NCBI RefSeq assembly: GCF_022352215.1
Contig: NZ_JAKRWF010000004.1
Coordinates: forward strand, 248,001 to 312,000
DNA from: Flavihumibacter cheonanensis
GTDB taxonomy: Bacteria > Bacteroidota > Bacteroidia > Chitinophagales > Chitinophagaceae
Direction: 5' to 3'
DNA: 64,000 nt
Made by a program: the position numbers and the translations under genes
In this document: piece by piece, positions 1-8,340 of the stretch
How positions within the stretch are numbered: position 1 is the first letter of the stretch
How the letters are laid out: every line of letters begins with the position of its first letter
Notes under the pieces: model-generated
Told to the model about the DNA's origin: nothing
What the model saw: only the letters and a program-made list of their open reading frames with translations
Database searches by the model: none

Positions 1-333
1 TTCGGCGAAGGGGTAAAATCCGGGGAGCTGAACTTCGTGGTTAAAAAAGGATATGTCTTCAAAACCTATGAAGGAAAGCTGATCCAGAGTGGTTTTCGTG
101 GAGGCATGGCCGGTAGTATCCAATCCTACGAGTTTGAGTTTTCAGTAGAAAATGAACAGATTGCTACCACGCTGATGGAAAACAGTGGCAAACAATTTGA
201 TCTGCACTACAAGGAATATTTAGGTGCTATTCCCTGGAGAGGAAATACCAACTACATCGTTGACAGTATTCTTTCCATGAGTGGACAACCGACGGAAAAA
301 GTAATTAAACCCAAGGCACATACCACTGAATAA
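1..333 (+). CDS. hypothetical protein, C-terminal part (5' end outside window)
   Basis: The reading frame is open from base 1 and stops at 333, so the gene begins before the window; the GTG at 37 is internal. The visible part begins FGEGVKSGELNFVV and continues with KTYEGKLIQSGFRGG and a short hydrophilic C-terminus. It resembles a family of small uncharacterised Bacteroidota proteins with an N-terminal membrane anchor and the FGEGxxSGE and FKTYEG motifs. That assignment comes from memory of such motifs, and no enzymatic function can be given. It converges on the methylase gene, whose stop codon starts two bases after this one ends. Confidence 0.7.
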   Translation, partial: FGEGVKSGELNFVVKKGYVFKTYEGKLIQSGFRGGMAGSIQSYEFEFSVENEQIATTLMENSGKQFDLHYKEYLGAIPWRGNTNYIVDSILSMSGQPTEKVIKPKAHTTE

Positions 334-334
334 A

Positions 335-1045
335 TCAGGAACCTATCAGGAATACAGCCGGACGCTTATGCAGCTCCGGCTTATTTTTTTGCCAGTCGCG
401 CAGCGTGCGGGTCTGAATCACTTCATTCGTCCCGGTAATATCTACCGCTAGGCATAACCGTGAATCGGGCCGGCATTGTTGTAAAATCGCTTCCAGCAAG
501 GCATTGTTGCGGTACGGTGTTTCAATGAAAATCTGGGTACATCCGGTCCGGATGCTTTCCTGCTCCAGCTCTTTCAATAATTTATTGCGGGCACCGGCAT
601 CAATAGGAAGGTAACCATGAAATTGAAAATGCTGCCCATTTAAGCCGCTTGCCATCAAGGCTAATAATATAGAACTGGGTCCTACCAGTGGTTTCACTGG
701 CGCCCCCATTTGCTGTGCGGTGGCTACCAGGATTTGTCCCGGATCTGCAATGCCCGGGCAACCGGCTTCACTGATGATTCCGATGTTTTTTCCTCTTTGC
801 AACTGTTGGCGAAACTGGTCCTTCACCTCCATTTCAGCTTTGTGAATGGCATACCAGTCATAGTTGTCAATCACCATTTCCTTCCAGATTCGTTTCAGGA
901 AACGCCGGGCGGTTCTTTCATTTTCTACAAAAAACACCTGGCATTGCTGAACCGCTTCCAGCACATAGGGAGGAATCACTTCCAGGTGTTCCTCATCCAG
1001 GTAACAGGGAATCAGGTAAACAGCACCGAGCGCAGCACTTGCCAT
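335..1045 (-). CDS. RsmI-like tetrapyrrole-methylase-family SAM methyltransferase
   Basis: This 236-residue protein belongs to the tetrapyrrole (corrin/porphyrin) methylase fold used by RsmI, which 2'-O-methylates C1402 of 16S rRNA. The motifs seen are an N-terminal strand GAVYLIPCYL, the SAM loop SEAGCPGIADPG near residues 93-104, the VGPSSILLALMASGL segment, and FIETPYRN. It is shorter than RsmI (about 280 residues) and lacks the canonical LYVVATPIGN start, which matches the short RsmI-like paralogue common in Bacteroidota. The rRNA target is therefore inferred. It starts two bases after the EI24 gene ends, so the two are probably co-transcribed. Confidence 0.85.
   Translation of the reverse strand: MASAALGAVYLIPCYLDEEHLEVIPPYVLEAVQQCQVFFVENERTARRFLKRIWKEMVIDNYDWYAIHKAEMEVKDQFRQQLQRGKNIGIISEAGCPGIADPGQILVATAQQMGAPVKPLVGPSSILLALMASGLNGQHFQFHGYLPIDAGARNKLLKELEQESIRTGCTQIFIETPYRNNALLEAILQQCRPDSRLCLAVDITGTNEVIQTRTLRDWQKNKPELHKRPAVFLIGS
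356..390 (+). terminator. intrinsic terminator for the first gene
   Basis: A seven-base stem (AGCCGGA at 356-362 with TCCGGCT at 375-381) is followed by TATTTTTTT, which fits a rho-independent terminator for the plus-strand gene ending at 333. It lies inside the 3' coding part of the convergent methylase gene. Confidence 0.5.
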
Positions 1046-1047
1046 AC

Positions 1048-1806
1048 TTATTTCTTTTCCATTTCACGAAAACTCAGGGTAGCAGCAATAACAGCATAGG
1101 AAGGAGCCAATACCCATCCTACAAAGGGGATGGCATGCATCAGGTAAAAAAGCAACCCATTTCCAATTGCCAATCCCTTGTGCTCACTGATAAACCGGAT
1201 ACTTTCTGCCGGCGATAATTTTCTTCTCTCACAACTGTAATCAACCATCGAGAAACCATAGTAATAACATTCAACAAAAAGAGAGATCAGCGGACTGATC
1301 CATCCTACCAATGGAACAAAGGAGAGCAGCAATATAGAAACTGTATACACTGTTTGCCAAAGGAGATTGCGCAATGCCAGTTTGATACCCCGAATGATAT
1401 CTTTCAGCAATTGTTTAAAACTGAAGGGGAAGTCGCGGCCTTCTATAATGGATTCTGTCTTCTCACTCAGGTACGCAAATACCGGTGAGCCTACAATCAG
1501 AAAGAAAAACTTGAAAAAGGAGAAATAGAAAAATACCAGCAATACCTGCACCATGATCCCTCCCATCATAAATAAAAAACTGAGAATCCCACTTTTCTGT
1601 TCCTGTAACCACCTATCAATACCAATCAGGTTGGTCAGGTAATTCACGGCATCATTGGCAGAGCTGATAAAAAAATACATGCCCGTAACAAAGAGCAGCA
1701 TGTAAATAATTCCGGGTATCAGAATCCATCTCCAGAGTTTATGCTGTACTATAAAATGATGCGCCTTATAGAAGGATTCAAATGCTATAATGAGTTCTTT
1801 CAGCAA
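1048..1806 (-). CDS. EI24 domain membrane protein (CysZ-like)
   Basis: This 252-residue integral membrane protein has about four to five hydrophobic segments: near residues 28-48, 74-105, 145-180 and 213-240. The arrangement, with motifs such as FFKFFFLIVGSPVFAYLSE and SFVPLVGWISP, matches the EI24 / CysZ-like family, in which CysZ imports sulfate. No cysteine-biosynthesis genes are nearby, so sulfate transport is not supported. The start is a TTG codon: no ATG occurs between it and the upstream in-frame stop near 1846, and the first internal Met lies inside the first membrane helix. It forms a two-gene unit with the downstream methylase. Confidence 0.8.
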   Translation of the reverse strand: MLKELIIAFESFYKAHHFIVQHKLWRWILIPGIIYMLLFVTGMYFFISSANDAVNYLTNLIGIDRWLQEQKSGILSFLFMMGGIMVQVLLVFFYFSFFKFFFLIVGSPVFAYLSEKTESIIEGRDFPFSFKQLLKDIIRGIKLALRNLLWQTVYTVSILLLSFVPLVGWISPLISLFVECYYYGFSMVDYSCERRKLSPAESIRFISEHKGLAIGNGLLFYLMHAIPFVGWVLAPSYAVIAATLSFREMEKK

Positions 1807-1864
1807 TAGTCGGTTATTTAAGCGCCTAAATTTATTACTTTGAACCTAGACCATTCGCAAAAAG
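1807..1864. promoter_or_regulatory. divergent intergenic region with weak Bacteroidota -7-like sequences
   Basis: These 58 bases separate the divergent EI24 and mpg genes, so both promoters should lie here. TTACTTTG at 1835-1842 on the plus strand resembles the TAnnTTTG -7 element with one mismatch, and TAAATTTA on the minus strand is also one mismatch away. No well-placed -33 TTTG was found for either, so this is a weak call. Confidence 0.25.
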
Positions 1865-2443
1865 ATGACAAAACTCCCGCTTTCCTGGTTTGAGAGCACC
1901 GATGTGGTAGAAATAGCCCGCGCTTTACTGGGTAAGATCATTCTTACTGAATTCGATGGAATCCGCACCAGTGGCCGGATCAGCGAAACCGAAGCCTATG
2001 CAGGTGAGTCGGATCGGGCATCGCATTGTTATGGTGGAAGAAGAACTGCCAGAACCGAAATCATGTACGGTCCGGGTGGTTTTGCGTATGTCTATCTCTG
2101 TTATGGTATTCATCATTTGTTTAATGTGGTCACCAATAAGGCAGAAATGCCACAGGTGGTATTGATCCGGGCAATTGAACCGGTTGAAGGTATAGCAATC
2201 ATTCGCGAACGGTTGGGCAAAGGAGAGCATATTCCTGTGCATAAACTTGCAGGCGGCCCCGGACTGGTTACCAAAGCTCTGGGAATCAGAACTGCCCACA
2301 CCGGTCTGCCTTTAACTGAACATATCAGTATCTGGGATGATGGCTACAAGCCCCATGAAATAGTTGTCGGTCCGCGTATCGGTATCGACTATGCGAAAGA
2401 AGACAAAGACCTGCCTTACCGGTTTTTGTACAATATGAAATAA
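1865..2443 (+). CDS. mpg: DNA-3-methyladenine glycosylase (AAG/MPG family)
   Basis: A base-excision-repair glycosylase that flips out alkylated purines such as 3-methyladenine and hypoxanthine and cleaves the N-glycosidic bond. The 192-residue length is typical of bacterial AAG-type enzymes. Diagnostic motifs are ISETEAYAG, whose first Glu activates the attacking water, followed by GGRRTARTEIMYGPGGFAYVY, LCYGIHHLFNVV and the LAGGPGLVTKALGI segment. It starts at the ATG after CGCAAAAAG. It is transcribed alone, divergently from the EI24 gene and convergently with porP, with only four bases between the stop codons. Confidence 0.95.
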   Translation: MTKLPLSWFESTDVVEIARALLGKIILTEFDGIRTSGRISETEAYAGESDRASHCYGGRRTARTEIMYGPGGFAYVYLCYGIHHLFNVVTNKAEMPQVVLIRAIEPVEGIAIIRERLGKGEHIPVHKLAGGPGLVTKALGIRTAHTGLPLTEHISIWDDGYKPHEIVVGPRIGIDYAKEDKDLPYRFLYNMK

Positions 2444-2447
2444 GGAA

Positions 2448-3458
2448 TCAAAACTTCGGACAGGGGATTTCTTTCTGCCCTTCGGATGGCCGCTTGATAT
2501 AGATCAGCGAAATCTCAATTCCACCCCGCCGTTGTGAAGCTGTTTTCAAACTGGATGTATTCACATCATAGGTCATGCCTAACCGAAAATCTGCCCATTC
2601 AAATCCCATATAAGGAATGAGTGCATCTCCGAATCGATACCAGGAGCCGGCATAAAAAGCAGTGGGCCGGTCAAAGTCATCATTCAGGTTAAAGGCAACT
2701 GCTCCACCGATCAAAGTTTCAAAAGCACCTGCCTGCCTGCTGTGCAGCGCTGATAAATGCAGGGTACTGGTTTGCCCAACCGGCAGGTAGCCACCACCGT
2801 GAACCGTTAAGCGCGGTTGCAGGGTATAAAAAACATTGGTGAAATTTTCCTGTGGCCGGTTGATATGATACACCGAAGCACCAAAATAAAAATTGTTATC
2901 ACCGTTAGTTGAACCACTATACAACAAGCCGGCATTCACACCTATATAACTTACATTGATACGGGTGCCATCTACTGCTTCCCCACTTGGATTACTCCAG
3001 GTACCATCAAGCGCCAGTTCATTTTCAAAATTTAACTGTGATCCATCCAGGCGTTTGTTACTGTAGACTCCCTGAAATCCCAATCCCAACTGGTGAAACC
3101 CATCCTCATCCAGCGCTTTATGATAAGCAGTCGAGAAGGCTATATAGTTAGCAGTTAATACGCCATTGGCAGTACGGTCGGTCATGGCCATACCTCCAAT
3201 ACCCCAGGTATCATTGTTGAGCCGACCTCTCATGATAGGAGCATCCAGGCTGAGTGTAGAGGTGACAAAAGCTTTACTGATAGCGGGCCATTGATCGCGA
3301 TAGTTCCCCGCAGCCCTGACTACCCCATTGAATTTACCCGTAAAGGCCGGGTTAAGGGTCATAGGAGAAGCAAAAAACTGCGAAAAATGTGGATCCTGGG
3401 CAAGCAAAGGCGAAGCAGAACATCCCAACAGCAGCAGTATTCCGACAAAAATTCTCAT
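2448..3458 (-). CDS. PorP/SprF family type IX secretion system membrane protein
   Basis: PorP/SprF proteins are outer-membrane barrels linked to the type IX secretion and gliding machinery. The N-terminus is a signal peptide starting MRIFVGILLLLGC, followed directly by the family signature DPHFSQFFASPMTLNPAFTG. Further on are repeated barrel strands, YHKALDEDGFHQLGLGFQG and LIPYMGFEWADFRLGMTYDV. An upstream in-frame Met at 3491 would add a non-signal extension, so the ATG at 3458 is preferred. It is about 336 residues, normal for the family. No OmpA- or Por-type partner gene is adjacent, so this may be one of several PorP paralogues serving a particular secreted adhesin. Confidence 0.9.
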   Translation of the reverse strand: MRIFVGILLLLGCSASPLLAQDPHFSQFFASPMTLNPAFTGKFNGVVRAAGNYRDQWPAISKAFVTSTLSLDAPIMRGRLNNDTWGIGGMAMTDRTANGVLTANYIAFSTAYHKALDEDGFHQLGLGFQGVYSNKRLDGSQLNFENELALDGTWSNPSGEAVDGTRINVSYIGVNAGLLYSGSTNGDNNFYFGASVYHINRPQENFTNVFYTLQPRLTVHGGGYLPVGQTSTLHLSALHSRQAGAFETLIGGAVAFNLNDDFDRPTAFYAGSWYRFGDALIPYMGFEWADFRLGMTYDVNTSSLKTASQRRGGIEISLIYIKRPSEGQKEIPCPKF

Positions 3459-3511
3459 AATTAGGATAGGTAAAATACAAAAATTGCCCAATGCCGGGGA
3501 ATAATTTTCAG

Positions 3512-4162
3512 TTATGCCTGCTGTTTGGTTCCGTATGCCAGGTCGCCTGCATCCCCGAGTCCCGGTACGATATAACTTTTTGCAGTCAGTTCCTCATCGA
3601 TTGCCCCGCACCAGATCTTCACATTGGGTTCACTGCGGTGAACATACTCAATTCCTACCGTACATGCAATAGCGCAGACAATATGTACTTCTTTTGGTTT
3701 GCCTTCCTCCCGCAAAAACTGGATGGTTTTGACCAGGGAAGCCCCTGTAGCCAGCATAGGATCGGAAATGATCAGGATACGATCTTCCAAATCCGGACTT
3801 GACACATATTCCATGCTGATTTCAAAACTACCATCCGGATGGTGTTTGCGATAGGCAGATATAAAGGCATTATCGGCCCGGTCAAAATAGTTCAGCAATC
3901 CCTGGTGTAAGGGCAGTCCTGCACGTAAAATGGTGGCCAGCACAGGTTGCTCCTGAAGCAGCTTGCATTGAGATGTTCCAAGCGGGGTGGGGGTTTCCAC
4001 CTGCTGATGGGCCATGTGTTTGCTGATCTCATAGGCAGCTACTTCCCCGATTCGCTCCAGGTTCCTGCGAAACCGCATCCGGTCGTGCTGAATGTCCACA
4101 TTTCTGAGTTCACTTACAAAATCACACAACAGGGAATAATGCTTGCTTAAATTGACCACCAT
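3512..4162 (-). CDS. upp: uracil phosphoribosyltransferase
   Basis: A pyrimidine-salvage enzyme converting uracil and PRPP to UMP plus pyrophosphate. The PRPP-binding loop is clear in RILIISDPMLATGASLV, and the uracil-binding C-terminal motif is PGLGDAGDLAYGT. TILRAGLPL and the late segment CGAIDEEL also match UPRTs. At 216 residues it has the usual length. It starts at an ATG 95 bases from the divergent anmK start, so the two share an intergenic region. Together with adenine deaminase at 8.4-10 kb, this window carries two separate nucleobase-salvage steps. Confidence 0.95.
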   Translation of the reverse strand: MVVNLSKHYSLLCDFVSELRNVDIQHDRMRFRRNLERIGEVAAYEISKHMAHQQVETPTPLGTSQCKLLQEQPVLATILRAGLPLHQGLLNYFDRADNAFISAYRKHHPDGSFEISMEYVSSPDLEDRILIISDPMLATGASLVKTIQFLREEGKPKEVHIVCAIACTVGIEYVHRSEPNVKIWCGAIDEELTAKSYIVPGLGDAGDLAYGTKQQA

Positions 4163-4257
4163 GATTTTCCAATTTTTCTGCAGCTGCCAATCGTTGTAAT
4201 TTGCACCCGCCCGACAAATCTAAAGGGCAACCGGGTAAATCAAAAACTTTTTTGAGA

Positions 4258-5361
4258 ATGGTATATAATGTAATTGGTTTGATGAGTGGGAGTTCGCTGG
4301 ACGGACTGGATATCGCATACGTGCAGTTTCATGCAACCGGTGGAAAATGGTCCATGGAACTACAGCAGACTGCTACCTATGCCTATCCTGCGGAATGGGA
4401 AGAAAAGCTCCGGAATTGTACCAGCTTATCTGCCCAGGATTACCTGCTGCTGCACAGCGAATACGGACATTATACCGGTCAACTGGTGAATCGTTTTATA
4501 GAGGAAAATGGCCTGGAACATAAAGTGCATATGATCGCCTCTCATGGTCATACCAGTTTTCATCTGCCGGCAAAAGGGATGACTGCCCAACTGGGCGATG
4601 GTGCTGCCATTGCCGCGGAAACCCGGCTGCCGGTCATTTCAGATCTGCGCGCGATGGATTTGGCTGCAGGAGGGCAGGGTGCACCGATTGTTCCCATAGG
4701 AGAGAAACTGCTTTTTGGGGATTTCGCCTTTCTGCTGAATATCGGAGGGATAGCCAATCTCTCTATCAAAAATTCCGATGGATACATTGCCTTTGACAGT
4801 TGTGCAGCCAATCGCGTACTCAATATGCTGGCCCTGGATGCAGGAAAAGCCTATGACGAAAATGGGGCACTTGCAGCAAGCGGATTGATCAATGAAGCCT
4901 TGCTGGCTAAATTGGCCGCAATGGATTTCTATACACAGGAATATCCTAAATCGCTCGCGAACAGTTTTGGAATTGAACAGGTTTATCCCCTGGTGAAGGC
5001 GGCCGGATTGTCAGATGCCGATGCCTTGCACACTTACACGCAGCATATAGCCATTCAGATTGCTACCGATCTGAAACGGGCGGCAGCAAAAGAAGGGATT
5101 CCAACAGCAGGACAAGAATTGCTGGTTACTGGTGGTGGGGCCTATAATGGATTCCTGTTGGAATGCCTCCAACAACAGCTAACACCCCTCGGAGTTAGAG
5201 TGCAGGTTCCGGATGCCGCGGTGATTGAATTCAAGGAAGCCATCATCATGGCATTGATTGGAGTGCTTCGCTGGAGAGAAGAATACACCGTACTCGCTTC
5301 GGTTACTGGTGCCAGTCGCAATACTATTGGCGGTGCCCTCTGGTTAGGAAATGATGCCTAG
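4258..5361 (+). CDS. anmK: anhydro-N-acetylmuramic acid kinase
   Basis: Phosphorylates and opens 1,6-anhydro-N-acetylmuramic acid from recycled peptidoglycan, giving MurNAc-6-phosphate. It shows the ATP-binding N-terminus IGLMSGSSLDGLDIAY, the SHGHTSFHLP and QLGDGAAIAAET motifs, NIGGIANLS, and a C-terminal phosphate-binding segment LLVTGGGAYNGFLLE. The usual FDxGPxN motif reads FDSCAANRVLN, a variant I associate with Bacteroidota members. The frame is open from a TTG at 4201, but homology begins at the ATG at 4258, giving 367 residues. Its last four bases overlap the stop region of the convergent LytTR regulator. Confidence 0.93.
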   Translation: MVYNVIGLMSGSSLDGLDIAYVQFHATGGKWSMELQQTATYAYPAEWEEKLRNCTSLSAQDYLLLHSEYGHYTGQLVNRFIEENGLEHKVHMIASHGHTSFHLPAKGMTAQLGDGAAIAAETRLPVISDLRAMDLAAGGQGAPIVPIGEKLLFGDFAFLLNIGGIANLSIKNSDGYIAFDSCAANRVLNMLALDAGKAYDENGALAASGLINEALLAKLAAMDFYTQEYPKSLANSFGIEQVYPLVKAAGLSDADALHTYTQHIAIQIATDLKRAAAKEGIPTAGQELLVTGGGAYNGFLLECLQQQLTPLGVRVQVPDAAVIEFKEAIIMALIGVLRWREEYTVLASVTGASRNTIGGALWLGNDA

Positions 5362-6089
5362 ATCCCCAGTTTTTCCTTCAGTTTCTGGTAACCTGTTTTG
5401 CTAACCGGTAATTGTTTGCCGTTTTTTAAGATGGCGGTATAGCTATCCTTTTCCATGGGAAATAGTTTGCTGATCTCCTGCACATTGGCCAGGTAGGAAC
5501 GATGAATGCGTACGAATTGAGCTGCAGGCAATTGTTGCTCCATGGCAGCCATGGTTTTGTTTTTGAGCCAGTGTCCTTCTGCCGTTACAATCCTGATATA
5601 ATCATCTGCCGCTTCAATGTAGTGCACCTGTGCAACCGGAATGATGCGAATAGTGGATTGATCTTTGATTACGATGCGATCCTGTTGCTGGGGCGACTGG
5701 CTGGCAGTGTTAAGTAGTTCTGAAGTAGCAGCACCTTGTTGTTGCTGCAAAAATTTCTGAACCGCTTTTTGAAATCGTTCTTTACTATAAGGTTTGAGTA
5801 AATAATCCACTGCATGTTGGTCGAATGCCTTCATGGCGTACTCATCAAAAGCGGTGGTGAAGATAACTGCGGGATGACTGTCCAGCAATTCCAGTAGTTC
5901 GAAGCCATTGATCTTCGGCATCTGTACATCTAAAAAGATTAAATCAGGTTGAACCTGCTGGATGGCTTTTAATCCACTAAAGCCATCGTGGCAAACTCCG
6001 GTTACCTGGAATTGCGGAAACTCAGCCAGGTATTCCTGCACCAGGCTACAGGCCAATGGTTCGTCATCTATGATCAGGACTTTCAACAT
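5358..6089 (-). CDS. LytTR-family response regulator
   Basis: A 243-residue DNA-binding response regulator. The receiver domain covers about residues 1-120, with acidic pocket IIDDEPLA, phospho-acceptor Asp54 in LIFLDVQMP, and the conserved Lys in YLLKPYS. The LytTR DNA-binding domain covers about residues 140-243, with the typical YIEAADDYIRIVT and FVRIHRSYLANV segments. It overlaps the end of the upstream kinase gene by 26 bases, which implies translational coupling, and is the last gene of the LiaF-like / DUF4288 / kinase / regulator operon. Targets are unknown; LytTR regulators of this phylum often control neighbouring membrane or envelope genes. Confidence 0.92.
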   Translation of the reverse strand: MLKVLIIDDEPLACSLVQEYLAEFPQFQVTGVCHDGFSGLKAIQQVQPDLIFLDVQMPKINGFELLELLDSHPAVIFTTAFDEYAMKAFDQHAVDYLLKPYSKERFQKAVQKFLQQQQGAATSELLNTASQSPQQQDRIVIKDQSTIRIIPVAQVHYIEAADDYIRIVTAEGHWLKNKTMAAMEQQLPAAQFVRIHRSYLANVQEISKLFPMEKDSYTAILKNGKQLPVSKTGYQKLKEKLGI

Positions 6090-7125
6090 ACACTTGCGGA
6101 ATGATTACAGTTGTGATAAATTGGTTGGACTCCTGTTTTACCTGGAGTAAATCCGATCTTCCGAAAAGCAGGTAGAGCCTGCGTTGTACGGATTGCAATC
6201 CGAATCCGGTGCCGGTTGTTCGTGTAGGTAAATCAGGGTCGTAAGGGTTACTAACGGTTATGAATAATTGCTTTTCAAGGATGGCTGTTTTTACTTCGAT
6301 GAGCACCTCTCCGGTGGTTTCATACAATCCATATTTGATGGCGTTTTCAACCAGGGGCTGCAAGAGGAGTGGCGGTATTTTAGCATCCTGAAGTTGTTCA
6401 TCAGAATCAATCAAAACCTGCAAACGATGACCGAATCGCATGCGTTCAATTTGTAAATAACGGTTGATCTGATCCAGTTCTTCTTGCAATGCTACCAGTT
6501 TATTTTCCTTTTGATGGATGGTTCCACGTAAAAAGGAAGCCAGTTGTTCTGTCATGGTACGTGCTTCCTGGGGGCGGGTGCCAATTAATGCATTGATGGA
6601 ATTTAAGCTGTTGAATAAAAAGTGAGGCTGCAATTGTTGCCGGAGTTTGAATAATTCCGCTTCCGTTGCCAATTGCTGAATTTCCTGCCGGTGTTTCTTC
6701 TCTGCTTCCTCTTTTTGCAGCATGTTAAATAGTAGAATCAGCACGAGAATACTTGTAACCGTGAGCAGTGAAAATCCAATCCGGATTTGCATAGTGGAAT
6801 TCAGCATTTCAACGTATTCCGGATTATCCGGGATTATGGAGCTCAGCATCAGTTTTGCAGCAATCGGCAGCAGGGTGGAAAATCCGGCTGTTAGTATAAT
6901 CGCTGACCAGAACCCGGTAGCATTGGGTGTATAAAACCTGAAGATGCGTTTAAGGGTAACTGTTACAAATACCAACAGGAAGCAATTGGTCAGCGATTCC
7001 GTAATACTGATGGAAAAGGAATAGCCGTTGGAAAGCAGGGCAAAAAAATTGATCTGCCAGATCAGGTAAATAAAGATGCTGCTTAAAATCAGCAGCGATC
7101 TGTTATTAAAGGGAATCGATGGCAT
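6064..7125 (-). CDS. LytS-type sensor histidine kinase
   Basis: A 353-residue membrane kinase of the His_kinase (PF06580-like) class. Four hydrophobic segments lie near residues 9-30, 43-60, 72-95 and 117-136. A short coiled linker leads to the phospho-acceptor motif LQPHFLFNSLNSINALIG, with His168. The ATP-binding domain shows IPPLLLQPLVENAIKYGL as the N box and a glycine-rich TGTGFGLQSVQRRL. There is no large extracytoplasmic domain, so the signal is probably sensed in the membrane or via a partner such as the LiaF-like protein. It overlaps the DUF4288 gene upstream by 20 bases and its regulator downstream by 26. Confidence 0.92.
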   Translation of the reverse strand: MPSIPFNNRSLLILSSIFIYLIWQINFFALLSNGYSFSISITESLTNCFLLVFVTVTLKRIFRFYTPNATGFWSAIILTAGFSTLLPIAAKLMLSSIIPDNPEYVEMLNSTMQIRIGFSLLTVTSILVLILLFNMLQKEEAEKKHRQEIQQLATEAELFKLRQQLQPHFLFNSLNSINALIGTRPQEARTMTEQLASFLRGTIHQKENKLVALQEELDQINRYLQIERMRFGHRLQVLIDSDEQLQDAKIPPLLLQPLVENAIKYGLYETTGEVLIEVKTAILEKQLFITVSNPYDPDLPTRTTGTGFGLQSVQRRLYLLFGRSDLLQVKQESNQFITTVIIPQVYVESPDHR

Positions 7126-7462
7126 GTTCCTGTTTGTGTTGTAGTTGGATGGTCTTGTCTTTTACAAAATTGCGATAGCCTTCTGCATGTTCAATTTCCC
7201 TGTGTTGCTGGTAGAGTTCCGCTCCGTGGAAAAAACCGGGAAGGCTGATCAGTTCCTTTATTCCCAGGAATTTCCATTCTACTTTAGCGCAGTTGTTGTA
7301 CTGCCAGACCAGCAATTCCTGCTGACCGATTTCATGCGCGGCTTTCAGGGCATCCGTTCTACTATCGCTTTCGAGTAACCGAACCTGTTCTTCAAACTGC
7401 GGTGTATGTGTGCCTTCACCGCAAATGATCTCATAACAAAGTGTAGCCAGGTAATAAGACAT
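7106..7462 (-). CDS. DUF4288 domain protein
   Basis: A 118-residue cytoplasmic protein that fits DUF4288: N-terminal strands YYLATLCYEIICGEG, a helix with ALKAAHEIGQQE, then WQYNNCAKVEWKFLGIKELISL and GAELYQQHREI. No enzymatic function is known for the family. Its position is informative: it sits between a LiaF-like membrane protein and a LytS-type kinase, overlapping the kinase start by 20 bases, so it is made together with the sensor pair and could modulate it. That role is inferred from position only. Confidence 0.75.
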   Translation of the reverse strand: MSYYLATLCYEIICGEGTHTPQFEEQVRLLESDSRTDALKAAHEIGQQELLVWQYNNCAKVEWKFLGIKELISLPGFFHGAELYQQHREIEHAEGYRNFVKDKTIQLQHKQEHAIDSL

Positions 7463-7486
7463 AAGGATGGTTTAATGGTTAATGGC

Positions 7487-8236
7487 TTATACGGTCGTAA
7501 TCTGTATTCCTCCAAATACGGCATTGGCCTCGAGGTACATAATCTTATCAGAATAGATGCTGTGTTGCGGACGTTTGTCTTCCACTCCACCCAGTACCGC
7601 ATTGTTCTCCATCTTCAATTGCCAGTGCGAGGGTACGATTAACCGGATGCTGCCAAATACAGCATTGAGTTCCAGTTTGGGTGGGGTATCAAAATCTGCC
7701 TGCAGCAGGTTGATTTCCGCACTACCAAATACCGCGGATACTTCTCCACCCCGGAAATTCTTGGAGATTACAAATTTGCGTACTGTGCCAAATACAGTGG
7801 ATTCGTCTAGCTTGTCTGCTCCTGAAGTGTTGGTGGCAGTTTGTTCGTCCGTTTCAGTAGCTCCCATGGTATCATTCCAACCCTTTCCAAAGCGCCTTGG
7901 GCCTAGTACCAGGACAAGTCCCGCTATCACCATAAAGACCGGCCAGAAAAACTCACGTGGGAAGAAATTAGGGAAAGCGCGGTCGGCTAAGAAGAAAGCA
8001 CCAATCGCCATGGGCCAGATCCAGCCGGTTCCTTTAAATCGCTGGCTTACACCCACCGCAAAACCTACTCCAATCAGGATCATAGGCCAGGAAAAAACCC
8101 AGCGCGGTATCAATAAGCCTGCTTTGCTGGCGAATAATAATCCGCCTACAATAATCAGCATGATGCCGAAAACATAACGCCCATTTTTATCTCCTCTGCA
8201 GGGCCGCTGTCTCCGGTATCTATTTTCCATATTCAT
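7487..8236 (-). CDS. LiaF-like membrane protein (4TMS + DUF2154-type C-terminus)
   Basis: About 249 residues. An N-terminal four-helix membrane region (roughly residues 20-120) is followed by a linker and a repetitive beta-strand domain in which the phrase AVFG/VFG recurs five times (VFGTVRKF, AVFGSAEI, AVFGSIRL, AVLGGVED, AVFGGIQI), typical of the LiaF/VraT C-terminal fold. LiaF inhibits the LiaRS cell-envelope stress system in Firmicutes; here the downstream kinase and regulator are LytS/LytTR instead. The longest frame begins with TTG at 8245; the ATGs at 8236 and 8230 are both plausible, and 8236 is chosen. It is the first gene of its operon. Confidence 0.82.
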   Translation of the reverse strand: MNMENRYRRQRPCRGDKNGRYVFGIMLIIVGGLLFASKAGLLIPRWVFSWPMILIGVGFAVGVSQRFKGTGWIWPMAIGAFFLADRAFPNFFPREFFWPVFMVIAGLVLVLGPRRFGKGWNDTMGATETDEQTATNTSGADKLDESTVFGTVRKFVISKNFRGGEVSAVFGSAEINLLQADFDTPPKLELNAVFGSIRLIVPSHWQLKMENNAVLGGVEDKRPQHSIYSDKIMYLEANAVFGGIQITTV

Positions 8237-8340
8237 GAGTTTCAAATTTTAAGTAAAACTAAGGCAGCGCAGTTCCCATGGCAAGTGTATTCCCGCCATT
8301 TCACCCCCTTTCTCGGTAAACGCAGGTTTTTCGTCGGTCA

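Noticed and set aside
710-1099. A 129-codon plus-strand frame opposite the methylase gene.
   Set aside because: It lies antisense to two genes with clear family motifs and has no recognisable protein features itself.
7557-8177. A 206-codon plus-strand frame opposite the LiaF-like gene.
   Set aside because: Its Ser/Pro-rich composition is what the complement of the VFG-repeat gene produces; no start signal or domain.
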